From Sorangium cellulosum (GTDB taxonomy: Bacteria; Myxococcota_A; Polyangia; Polyangiales; Polyangiaceae): a stretch of DNA of 64,000 nucleotides. Shown one piece after another: positions 7,870 through 15,242 of the stretch. Every line of letters begins with the position of its first letter. The stretch's first letter is position 1. The position numbers and the translations under genes are program-made. The notes below the pieces were generated by a model. That model was not told where the DNA came from. It saw only the letters and a program-made list of their open reading frames with translations, and searched no databases. The stretch is from contig NZ_CP012670.1 in NCBI RefSeq assembly GCF_004135735.1, forward strand, positions 4,852,501 through 4,916,500, read 5' to 3'.

Positions 7870-8945
7870 GCTCTCCCCCTGGTGGTGGCCGAACCGGCAG
7901 GTCTCGGTGAAAGCTTGCACGTGGCTTCCCACAAGCCGTTGAGATAGACCAGCCCCAGCGCGCGGTCGTACAGGCCATACCCCGGCTTGCCGGTCTCCCC
8001 CCAGATCATGCGGCCGTGGTCCGGGCGCACGTAGCCGTCGAAGCCGACGTCGTGATACGCCTTCACGATGGCGGCCATGTCGAGCGAGCCCTCGCAGGAC
8101 AGGTGGGCCGACTCGAAGAAGGTGCCGTCCTCCTGGACCGCCACGTTGCGCAGGTGGGCAAAGGGAATGCGGCCCATGCCGCCGAGCTCGTACACCAGCG
8201 ACACGATGCTGTTGCACAGGTCCGCGCCCAGCGACCCGGAGCACAGCGTGATGCCGTTGGCCGGGGAGTCGACCGTCTTCACGAGGCGCATGAGGTCGTC
8301 GCGGTTCTTGAGGATGCGCGGCAGGCCGAAGATCGGCCGCGGCGGGTCGTCCGGGTGCATGGCCATGCGGACGCCGACCTCCTCGGCGACCGGGATGATG
8401 CGCGAGAGGAAGTGCTCGAGGTGCGCCCAGAGGGCGTCCTCGCCGACGTGCTTGTACTCGTCGAGGATGGCGCGGAGCTCCTCCGGCCTGTAGCTCGTGT
8501 CCCAGCCGGGCAGCGCGATGCCCTGCTCCGGATCGATCCTCGCCACGGCCTCGGCGTCGAAGGCCAGGGTCCGCGAGCCGTCGGGGAGCTCCCGGGACAT
8601 CTCGGTGCGGGTCCAGTCGAAGACCGGCATGAAGTTGTAGCAGATCACCTTCACACCGGCGGCCGCGCAGCGCCGGATGTTCTGGCAGAAATTGTCGATC
8701 AGGCGCTCGCGGGTCGGCTTGCCGAGCTTGATGTCCTCGTGCACCGGCACGCTCTCCACCACCTCGAACCTGAGGCCGACGCCCTCGATGCGCGCCCTGA
8801 GCGCCTGGAGCCTCTCGGCCGGCCATACCTCGCCCACGGGCACGTCGTAGACCGCCGAGACGATGCCGTGGATGCCCGGGATCTGGCGGATGTGCTCGAG
8901 CTTGACGGGATCGTCCTCGCCGTACCAGCGGAAGGTCATCTTCAT
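7866..8945 (-). CDS. uxuA: D-mannonate dehydratase
   Basis: This is a 359-residue UxuA-type mannonate dehydratase, which converts D-mannonate to 2-keto-3-deoxy-D-gluconate in hexuronate breakdown. Recognisable blocks run in order: MKMTFRWYGEDDPVKL at the N terminus, ESVPVHEDIKLG, MAMHPDDPPRPIFGLPRI, ITLCSGSLGAD, HLRNV and RPDHGRMIWGE. They carry the His, Cys, His and Asp metal ligands of the TIM-barrel family. The ATG at 8945 is preferred over one two codons later. The last residues (about 340-359) run past the usual end and overlap the VOC start. Regulation probably acts through the divergent region 8946-9509, which contains two striking repeats. Confidence 0.93.
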   Translation of the reverse strand: MKMTFRWYGEDDPVKLEHIRQIPGIHGIVSAVYDVPVGEVWPAERLQALRARIEGVGLRFEVVESVPVHEDIKLGKPTRERLIDNFCQNIRRCAAAGVKVICYNFMPVFDWTRTEMSRELPDGSRTLAFDAEAVARIDPEQGIALPGWDTSYRPEELRAILDEYKHVGEDALWAHLEHFLSRIIPVAEEVGVRMAMHPDDPPRPIFGLPRILKNRDDLMRLVKTVDSPANGITLCSGSLGADLCNSIVSLVYELGGMGRIPFAHLRNVAVQEDGTFFESAHLSCEGSLDMAAIVKAYHDVGFDGYVRPDHGRMIWGETGKPGYGLYDRALGLVYLNGLWEATCKLSPRPAGSATTRGRA

Positions 8946-9148
8946 CGTTGCGATCTCCTCGGGCGACGTGCTCGGCGTGCGAGAAGCGTGGCGCGGTCGG
9001 TTCCCGGCGGGACCGGGGCGCGCGACGTCGGGTCTCGCTGCGAGGCATCGTACAACCAGCGCGGTGCAGGACCAAGCGATCGGCGAGCGGGCGCGGACTG
9101 GGGCCGGCGCGCGGAGGTCGCGGGCTGGGCCCAGGCGTGGAGGGATAA

Positions 9149-9181
9149 GCGTGCACGCGCACGCGCACGCGCACGCGCACG
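9149..9181. repeat. Alternating purine-pyrimidine tract, GCACGC hexamers
   Basis: Thirty-three bases alternate strictly between purine and pyrimidine, made largely of GCACGC units (9153-9180, about 4.7 copies). Such GC/AC tracts are classic Z-DNA formers under negative supercoiling. The tract sits in the divergent region between uxuA and the SDR gene. Confidence 0.9.
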
Positions 9182-9200
9182 AAGAGGCCAGACGAGGACG

Positions 9201-9354
9201 GAAGACGGGAGACGGGAGACGGAAGACGGGGGACGGAAGACGGAAGACGGAAGACGGGGGACGGGAGACGGAAGACGGAAGACGGAAGACGGAAGACGGA
9301 AGACGGGAGACGGGAGACGGGAGACGGGAGACGGGAGACGGGAGACGGGAGATG
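9201..9354. repeat. Heptamer tandem array, 22 units of GRRGACG
   Basis: Twenty-two contiguous 7-bp units follow each other without a break. With A = gaagacg, B = ggagacg and C = ggggacg, the order is A B B A C A A A C B A A A A A B B B B B B, then a last B changed to ggagatg. Runs of identical variants suggest growth by slippage. The array lies about 155 bp before the SDR start and 256 bp from the uxuA start, so a length change could alter promoter spacing. Confidence 0.97.
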
Positions 9355-9509
9355 CCGGGGCTGCCAGCGTCCGTTTTGTGGATTCGAGAGCAAGATCCGG
9401 AGCGCGAGCCTCTTCGGGCGTCGCTAGCTTCCCTCGTGATGCGGGCACGCGCAGGGGAGGCCGCTGGACGCGCCTGCGTGCAGACCGCCTTGCACGAGGA
9501 GAAGACACC

Positions 9510-10271
9510 ATGACCAGGCGACTCGAAGGGAAGATTGGTATCGTGACGGGCGCGAGCTCGGGGATCGGGCGGGCGACCGCCGTGGCGTTCGCGCGGGAGG
9601 GCGCGAAGGTGGTCGTCGCCGGCCGCCGCCCCGCCGAGCTCGAGGCCACGGTGCAGGCCGCCGCCAGGGCCGGGGGGCAGGCCGTCGCGCGCGCCGCGGA
9701 TGTCACCAGGGAGGAGGACGTCCGGGCGCTCGTCGGCTTCACCCTGGAGAAATTCGGCCGCCTCGACGTCGGGTTCAACGCCGCGGGAGGGACCTTCGGC
9801 GGCGCGCTGACCCACCAGTTCGACGTGGGCGACTTCCGCTCCTGGCTGGAGAGCTACCTGGTGAGCGCGTTCCTGTCGACCAAGCACGAGGTCGCCGCGA
9901 TGCTGCAGTCGGGCGGTGGCAGCGTGATCAACGTGGGCACGTTCGTCGGACACACGAAGGCGCTGCCCGGCACGGCAGGGTACGCCGCGGCCAAAACCGG
10001 GCTGATCGGCCTCACGCGCACCGTCGCCGCCGAGTACGCGACGCAGGGGATCCGCGCCAACGTGCTCATCTCCGGCGGCGCCGACACCCCCATGTTCCGC
10101 CTCTGGAACGACACCGACGAGAAGCGCGCCTTCGCGGCAGGGCTCCACGCCATGAAGCGCGTCGCGTCCCCCGACGAGATCGCCAGCGCGGCCGTGTTCC
10201 TCGCGAGCGCGGACGCGTCGTTCGTCACCGGGACCGCGATGGACGTCGACGGGGGCGTGTCGCTCGGATAG
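9510..10271 (+). CDS. SDR-family oxidoreductase
   Basis: This is a 253-residue classical short-chain dehydrogenase. The NAD(P) site TGASSGIG is at 13-20, the N-A-A-G element at 90-93, and the catalytic Tyr158/Lys162 pair sits in GYAAAK. It ends in the usual DVDGG. Arg39-Arg40 after the second beta strand fits NADP preference (inference). The position of the catalytic Ser, 13 residues before the Tyr, is Phe145 with Thr144 beside it (INVGTFVGHT). This variant occurs in an SDR subgroup but departs from the textbook tetrad. The ATG at 9510 has GAGGAG about nine bases upstream. It is divergent from uxuA and may take part in the same uronate pathway, but the sequence does not identify the substrate. 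Confidence 0.9.
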   Translation: MTRRLEGKIGIVTGASSGIGRATAVAFAREGAKVVVAGRRPAELEATVQAAARAGGQAVARAADVTREEDVRALVGFTLEKFGRLDVGFNAAGGTFGGALTHQFDVGDFRSWLESYLVSAFLSTKHEVAAMLQSGGGSVINVGTFVGHTKALPGTAGYAAAKTGLIGLTRTVAAEYATQGIRANVLISGGADTPMFRLWNDTDEKRAFAAGLHAMKRVASPDEIASAAVFLASADASFVTGTAMDVDGGVSLG

Positions 10272-10287
10272 GCGGCGGAGCCGCCGC
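10272..10287 (+). terminator. Hairpin directly after the SDR stop codon
   Basis: gcggcggagccgccgc can fold into a 6-bp GC stem with a GAGC loop and starts at the base following the TAG. No T-run follows. It sits between convergent genes, so a terminator role is plausible but not proven. Confidence 0.4.
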
Positions 10288-10381
10288 GCTCGCCCCGCGA
10301 GGGCGGGCGCGGTGGCCCGTGGCCCCGGCGCACGCCGGCGCGACCCGCGACGCGCCGCGTGGCCCCTCGGTCAGCGGGCGC

Positions 10382-11310
10382 TCACCCGGCGCCCAGCATC
10401 GCTCGCAGCCCCCTGGCCACGCTGTGGCGGAACGTGGCGAACTCGTGGCCTCCGGGAGACTCGTAATAGGTCACCTGGTAGCCCTTCGCTTGCAGCACGG
10501 TGCGCAGGTGGCGGTTCGCGGCCCGCTGGTCGACCCCCGGCATCCAGTCGATGAACGTGCCCGTCTCGAGCCGTCCCACGTCGATCCAGAACCGGATCGC
10601 CTTGCGCGGCGCCATGGCGTACTGGCGGGTGAGCCACTCGGGCTCATCGTCCTTGCCGAGCACGAGCTGGGCGGCAGGGTGGTTCACGTAACCCCAGCCG
10701 TGGGTGCCCGAGGTGGACATCACCGACGCCGAACGCGTCGGGGCGCTCCAGCGCGGCGTGGGCCGCGGCGAGCCCGGTGTAGCTGTCGCCGGCGAGGACG
10801 ACGCGATCCGGATCGGCGCTCACGGGGTAGCGCGCGCGCAGCATGGGCAAGAGCTCGTCCGCGAGCATCGCGGCGAAGGCCGGGTTGCAGGCCGTCTCCG
10901 CGATGCGGGTGCGCACGATCTGCGATGAGGGCGCGTTGCGCACGAACGCGACCACCGGCGGGACGATCGCCCTCGCGGCGACGAGGTTGTCGAGCCCGAC
11001 GTGCAGGCGAGCCACACGCGGCCAGCACTCCCCGTCGAGCATCACCACGAGCGGGCAAGGCCCCCGTCCGCCGTGAACCCCGGCGGGGTATAAACGGTGA
11101 CCGTCCGCTCGTTGCCCAGCGCCGCCGACACGAGCCGGTGCTCGGCCAGGGATCCTGCGGGCGCGCCTGCGTCCTCGAACCAGCCGCGCTGCTCCGCCCC
11201 GCAGAGGTCGAGGATCGACTCCCACCGGCACTCCGGGAGATCGAGCTCCCCGGCGATGACCCCGGCCTGCGGGTAGATGCGCCTCGGGTTCCAGGGGCGT
11301 AGCACCGGGA
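10382..11310 (-). pseudogene. Frameshifted esterase, enterochelin-esterase-like
   Basis: Three minus-strand frames join into one alpha/beta-hydrolase of the Fes/putative-esterase type. They run from about 11310 to 11065 (PRRIYPQAGVIAGELDLP to VYTPPGFTADGG), 11062 to 10732 (PLVVMLDGECWPRV to VVLAGDSYTGLAAAHAALER), and 10725 to 10382 (MSTSGTHGWGYV to YYESPGGHEFATFRHS). The nucleophile elbow GDSYTG and the late GGHEF His are both present but in different frames. One shift lies at a run of five G (11061-11065 on the plus strand, seen as C) and the other near 10730. The N-terminal domain of typical relatives is missing upstream. It reads as a decayed gene, although two single-base sequencing errors would give the same picture. 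Confidence 0.8.
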
Positions 11311-11314
11311 TCGT

Positions 11315-11434
11315 GCCCTGAAAAGCCTCGGCTGGGCCTCGAGCTCGCCGCGGCGCTTCACCGTGGGAGATCGCACGCCAAAAAGTCCCCGCTGCACCTC
11401 GGGCGCGCCGCGGCATTTCGCGGTGGGAGATCGC
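11315..11434. repeat. Diverged 60-bp tandem duplication
   Basis: Bases 11315-11374 and 11375-11434 align without gaps at roughly three quarters identity. Each ends in the shared block gtgggagatcgc, with cgccgcggc inside. It lies exactly where the esterase pseudogene loses similarity to its family, so it may mark the breakpoint. Confidence 0.8.
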
Positions 11435-11474
11435 CGCGACCGCCAGCCCGGTAACGCGGCGCTCCGGCGGCGCC

Positions 11475-11540
11475 CGCCGTCCCCTCGCCCGTCGCCCGCC
11501 GTCCCCTCGCCCGTCGCCAGCCGTCCCCTCGCCCGTCGCC
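11475..11540. repeat. Three 22-bp tandem repeats
   Basis: Three consecutive 22-bp units start at 11475, 11497 and 11519. The first two are identical; the third begins ag instead of cg. A partial fourth start follows. The array ends 31 bases before the ATG of the Uma2 gene and so lies in its promoter or leader region. Confidence 0.95.
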
Positions 11541-11571
11541 AGCCGGCGGCCGCCGCGCTAAGGTGCGCGCC

Positions 11572-12150
11572 ATGGGCAACGCCGCGGTCCGCCGGCGCAT
11601 GAGCGCCGCAGAGTACCTCGCGTGGGAGCGCGAGCAGCCCGCAAAACACGAGTACCACCTCGGTGACGTGTTCGCGATGGCCGGCGGCAGCCCACGGCAC
11701 AATTTCCTGTCGAACGCCGTGGGCGCAGAGCTCCGCGCGAGCGTGCGCGGCACGGGGTGCCACGTGCTCTCGTCCGATCAACGGATCTCCGCCCGGCAGG
11801 GCGAGCGCTACGTGTACGCCGATGCGGTGGTCGTATGCGGCGGTGTGCAGACGGAGCCAGGCGAGGGCGACGTCCTCGCGAATCCCACCGTCGTCGTCGA
11901 GGTGCTTTCGCGCAGCACCGAGACCTTCGACCGCGGCGAGAAGTGGGGAGGATACCAGCGCCTCCCCTCGCTGACAGACTACCTGCTCGTTTCGCCGTGG
12001 CACGTGCGCATCGAGCACTACCGACGGGAGGGGGATGGCTCCTGGCGGTATCGCGTGCACGAGCGGGGCGATACGATCGCGCTGGCGAGCGGCGCGCAGG
12101 TCTCGGTCGATGCCATCTATGACGGTGCCTTCGAGCTCCCGGCCGACTGA
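11572..12150 (+). CDS. Uma2-family (DUF820) PD-(D/E)XK nuclease
   Basis: This is a 192-residue protein of the Uma2/DUF820 family, predicted restriction-endonuclease-like fold. Landmarks are SAAEYLAWEREQPAKHEY near the N terminus, the acidic Asp84 in YVYADAVVVC, Glu110 in TVVVEVLSRST, the conserved Lys124 in DRGEKWGGYQ, and DYLLVSPW. The substrate in vivo is unknown; the family is amplified in cyanobacteria and myxobacteria and may be linked to transposition. The ATG at 11572 is used; a GTG three codons earlier is also possible. The three 22-bp repeats immediately upstream are unusual for this position. Confidence 0.9.
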   Translation: MGNAAVRRRMSAAEYLAWEREQPAKHEYHLGDVFAMAGGSPRHNFLSNAVGAELRASVRGTGCHVLSSDQRISARQGERYVYADAVVVCGGVQTEPGEGDVLANPTVVVEVLSRSTETFDRGEKWGGYQRLPSLTDYLLVSPWHVRIEHYRREGDGSWRYRVHERGDTIALASGAQVSVDAIYDGAFELPAD

Positions 12151-12351
12151 CGTCGTGGGCCATCGCTGAGCGAGGCGCAGCGGATCGCCGCAGCGCTCCC
12201 CGCGTCCTCGCCGCGGCCGCCGCAGCGCTCCTCGCGTCCTCCCCGCGGCCGCGAGGCCGCGCGCGGCGCGCGCCCCGCGTCGAGCCCGCCCCCGCGAGGA
12301 GCCCGCGGCCGGCCCTCGGCCGACCTCGCGGAGTTTCACCGCGGGCGGCCG

Positions 12352-13935
12352 ATGTGGCAGCATGCCGGCCGGAGGAACCCTGCCGTGCGCCTCGGGATCG
12401 ATTTCGGAACCACGCGGACCGTGGTCGCGTGCTGCGACCGCGGGAACTACCCCGTCCTCAGCTTCCAGGATGCAGCGGGGGATCCCGTGGATTTTTACCC
12501 CTCGGTGGTGGCCGAGCGGGGCGGGGAGCTCCGGTTCGGCCTCGACGCCCTCGCGGTCGCCTCGGACCCGGCGTGGTCCGTGCTGCGGTCGTTCAAGCGC
12601 GTGCTCTCGGGCCCCGGCGCCTCGCCCGACCTCGAGGTCGCGATCGGCGGGACCAGGCTCCGCGTGCTCGACCTGCTCACCCTCTTCCTGAAGTCGCTCC
12701 GGGACGCGGTGCTCCACCGCTCGAACCGGCCGAAGAAGCGGCAGGACGACGAGCGGCTCATCTGCGTCGTGGCCACCCCGGCGAACGCGCACGGGACGCA
12801 GCGCTTCGTGACGCTCGACGCCTTCCGCCGCGCCGGCTTCGAGGTCATCGCGCTCCTCAACGAGCCGTCGGCCGCCGGCTTCGAGTACACCCACCGCTAC
12901 CGCAGCACCATCACCTCGAAGCGCGAGCACATCGTCGTGTACGACCTCGGGGGCGGGACGTTCGACGCGTCGCTCGTCCACATGACCGGGCGGAGCCACG
13001 ACGCCGTGGCGACGGCCGGGCTCAACCACCTCGGCGGCGACGACTTCGACGCCGCGCTGGCCTCGGCGGCGCTCGCCGCGGCCGGCCTCGAGCGCGAGGC
13101 GCTGCCGGCGCGCGCGCTCGCCGCGCTCGCCGACCAGTGCCGCGAGGCCAAGGAGCGCCTCAACCCGAACACCCGGCGGATCGTCATCGACCTGGAGGCC
13201 TGCCTCGGCGATCGGGCGCCGGCCCCGGAGGTCACGATCCCGGCCGCCGACTACTACGACCGGTGCGCGCCGCTCGTCGAGTCGACCATCACCGCGATGC
13301 AGCCGGTGATCGCGCGCCTGGACGCCGGCGCGGGCGAGGCGCTCGCCGACATCGCGGGGATCTACGTGGTCGGCGGCGCGAGCTCGCTGCCCATCGTCGC
13401 CCGGACGCTGCGCGAGCGGTTCGGGCGGCGCGTCCACAGGTCCCCGTACCCCTCGGCGGCGATCGCCATGGGCCTCGCGATCGCGGTCGACGAGGACGCG
13501 GGCTTCGAGCTCTCCGACCGGCTCTCGCGCCACTTCGGCGTGTTCCGGGAGGGGGGCGGCGGGAGCGAGGTGATCTTCGATCCGATCTTCGACCGGGAGG
13601 CGCGCGTGCCGTCGAGCCGCGAGGCGCCCGTGGTCTCGCGCCGCGTCTACCGGGCGGCGCACAACGTCGGTCGCTACCGGTTCGTCGAGTGCGCCACGCT
13701 CGACCGGCTCGGCGTGCCCCACGGCGACATCACGGCCTTCAACGAGGTCGTGTTCCCCTTCGACCGGCAGCTCCGCGACCGCAGCGCCGAGCTCGCCGCC
13801 GTGCCCGTGCGGCGCATGGGCGACGAGGGGCCGCTCATCGAGGAGCAGTACGCGATCACGCCGCACGGGATCGTCGAGGTGACGATCACGGACGTGGAGG
13901 CGGGGTACAGGCGCGTGTACCAGGTCGGGGCGTGA
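12352..13935 (+). CDS. Hsp70-like ATPase
   Basis: This is a 527-residue protein with an actin/Hsp70 ATPase domain. The phosphate-1 motif is LGIDFGTTRTVVAC (about 14-27). The connector block follows in ALLNEPSAAGFEY, then phosphate-2 VVYDLGGGTFDASL and the adenosine motif IYVVGGASSLPIV. The region after about residue 380 is short and does not resemble the canonical DnaK peptide-binding beta sandwich plus helical lid. It is therefore better called an Hsp70-family protein than DnaK; such proteins in myxobacteria often lack known partners. The ATG at 12352 precedes a GTG eleven codons later that could also serve. A dense minisatellite block begins 44 bases after the stop codon. Confidence 0.9.
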   Translation: MWQHAGRRNPAVRLGIDFGTTRTVVACCDRGNYPVLSFQDAAGDPVDFYPSVVAERGGELRFGLDALAVASDPAWSVLRSFKRVLSGPGASPDLEVAIGGTRLRVLDLLTLFLKSLRDAVLHRSNRPKKRQDDERLICVVATPANAHGTQRFVTLDAFRRAGFEVIALLNEPSAAGFEYTHRYRSTITSKREHIVVYDLGGGTFDASLVHMTGRSHDAVATAGLNHLGGDDFDAALASAALAAAGLEREALPARALAALADQCREAKERLNPNTRRIVIDLEACLGDRAPAPEVTIPAADYYDRCAPLVESTITAMQPVIARLDAGAGEALADIAGIYVVGGASSLPIVARTLRERFGRRVHRSPYPSAAIAMGLAIAVDEDAGFELSDRLSRHFGVFREGGGGSEVIFDPIFDREARVPSSREAPVVSRRVYRAAHNVGRYRFVECATLDRLGVPHGDITAFNEVVFPFDRQLRDRSAELAAVPVRRMGDEGPLIEEQYAITPHGIVEVTITDVEAGYRRVYQVGA

Positions 13936-13979
13936 CCGCAACCTGGGTCGGGATGGCAGCGACAAGGTACTTCGTCGCT

Positions 13980-14126
13980 CCGAACCGCTCCACGGGTGCC
14001 CCGAACCGCTCCACGGTCGCCCCGAACCGCTCCACGGGTGCCCCGAACCGCTCCACGGGTGCCCCGAACCGCTCCACGGGTGCCCCGAACCGCTCCACGG
14101 GTGCCCCGAACCGCTCCACGGTCGCC
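13980..14126. repeat. Seven 21-bp tandem repeats
   Basis: Seven contiguous units of ccgaaccgctccacgg plus either gtgcc or tcgcc start at 13980, 14001, 14022, 14043, 14064, 14085 and 14106. Variant order is G T G G G G T (gggtgcc/ggtcgcc). Because 21 is a multiple of three, frames stay open across the array on both strands, giving the artefactual heptads PNRSTGA and VERFGAP. It is not CRISPR: there are no spacers. Confidence 0.97.
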
Positions 14127-14245
14127 CTTTTCGCCTCGGCCCCCCGGTGCCCCCCGGTCTGGTGCCCTTTTCGCTTCAGACCCCCGGTGGCCCCCCGGTC
14201 TGGTGCCCTTTTCGCCTCAGACCCCCGGTGACCCCCCGGTCGCGT
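14127..14245. repeat. Three 38-41 bp tandem repeats
   Basis: Units start at 14127, 14167 and 14208. Each begins cttttcgc(c/t)tc and contains cccccggtg(n)ccccccggtc. The array directly abuts the 21-bp array and ends at the stop codon of the AEC transporter, so the whole Hsp70-to-transporter gap is repeat DNA. Confidence 0.92.
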
Positions 14246-15183
14246 CACGGGAGCAGCCGGCGCAGCGCCTCGATCACGAGCGGCAGGCTCACGAGCGCCC
14301 CGAGCGTCGTCACGACCGCGGTGGCCGCGGCGAACGATCCATCACAGCCGTAACGCGCGGCGATGATCACGGAGACCATGGAGGTCGGCATGGCGGACTG
14401 CAGGACCGCCACCTCGGAGATGGGCCGCTCGAGGCCGAGCGCGACCGCCGCGCCGAGCGCGACCGCCGGGGCCAGGAGCAGCTTCACCGCGGCGACCGCC
14501 GCGAGCGGGCGCACGCGGCCGCGGAGCGATCGCAGATCGAGGCTGAGCCCGAGCGCGAGGAACACCAGGGTCGGGGTCGCGCTCCCGAGCGCGTCGAGCG
14601 CCCGCGTGAGCCACGAGGGCAGCGGGATCGGCAGGGCGTGGAGCGCGAGCCCGAGCGCGATCGACGGCACGGCCGGCTGCCGGAGGAGCGCGAGCACGCT
14701 CCGGCCGTCCACGTCGCCGCCCCCGCCCATGCGCGCGGCGAGCGCGACGCCGAGCGTCCAGAGCATCAGGGTCGTGACGATGCTGTCGACGAGGATCGCC
14801 GTCCCCGCCGCGCCGCCCGTGGGACCGTACAGCGCGAGCACGACGGGGATGCCGAGGAAGCCGGTGTTGGAGAAGCTGCCGACGAGGCCGGCGGCGCCCT
14901 GCGCGGCGCGCGGGAGCCCGAGCGCCCGCGCGACCGCGACGCCCGCGAGGGCGCACGCGAGCAGCGCGGCCGTCGAGGCCGCGACGGCGCCCCAGGCGCC
15001 GTGGCCGATGCCCGAGCGGCGCAGCACCGAGAGGACCAGCGCCGGCGTGGTGACCTCGATGACCAGCCGGTGCAGCACGGCCGCCTCGGCCTGGCCGCCT
15101 CGGCCGAGGGCGCGCAGGAGCACGCCCACGCCGAGCACCGCGAAGAGGGCCAGGAGCTGCGAGATCAGATCGCCCGACGGCAC
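14245..15183 (-). CDS. AEC-family (auxin efflux carrier-like) transporter
   Basis: This is a 312-residue membrane protein with about ten hydrophobic helices in two fivefold halves, typical of the AEC/BART superfamily. Family landmarks are the glycine/asparagine-rich GSFSNTGFLGIPVVLALYG near the middle of the first half, the second-half FLALGLSLDLRSL, and AVLQSAMPTSMVSVIIA near the end. Bacterial members export or take up malonate, malate or related organic acids; the substrate is not readable here. The start is GTG at 15183. It lies 59 bases after the transketolase stop on the same strand and may be co-transcribed. The stop codon touches the minisatellite block. Confidence 0.88.
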   Translation of the reverse strand: MPSGDLISQLLALFAVLGVGVLLRALGRGGQAEAAVLHRLVIEVTTPALVLSVLRRSGIGHGAWGAVAASTAALLACALAGVAVARALGLPRAAQGAAGLVGSFSNTGFLGIPVVLALYGPTGGAAGTAILVDSIVTTLMLWTLGVALAARMGGGGDVDGRSVLALLRQPAVPSIALGLALHALPIPLPSWLTRALDALGSATPTLVFLALGLSLDLRSLRGRVRPLAAVAAVKLLLAPAVALGAAVALGLERPISEVAVLQSAMPTSMVSVIIAARYGCDGSFAAATAVVTTLGALVSLPLVIEALRRLLP

Positions 15184-15242
15184 GGGCCGCTTTTAGCTCG
15201 GCCGGGGGCGCCGTCCAGCGCCCCCTGAGCTCGCGCGCCGCC

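Noticed and set aside
8946..9393. Long N-terminal extensions reading SPVSRLPSSVFRLP-type repeats before uxuA or the VOC gene
   Set aside because: They are translations of the heptamer array (three 7-bp units make seven codons); uxuA and the VOC gene have good internal starts.
10720..13965. A 1081-codon minus-strand frame across the Uma2 and Hsp70 genes
   Set aside because: Shadow frame; the plus-strand proteins carry recognisable motifs.
13980..14248. Heptad-repeat protein (VERFGAP or PNRSTGA) or a CRISPR array
   Set aside because: The heptads come from a 21-bp minisatellite. There are no spacers, no repeat-spacer alternation and no cas genes.
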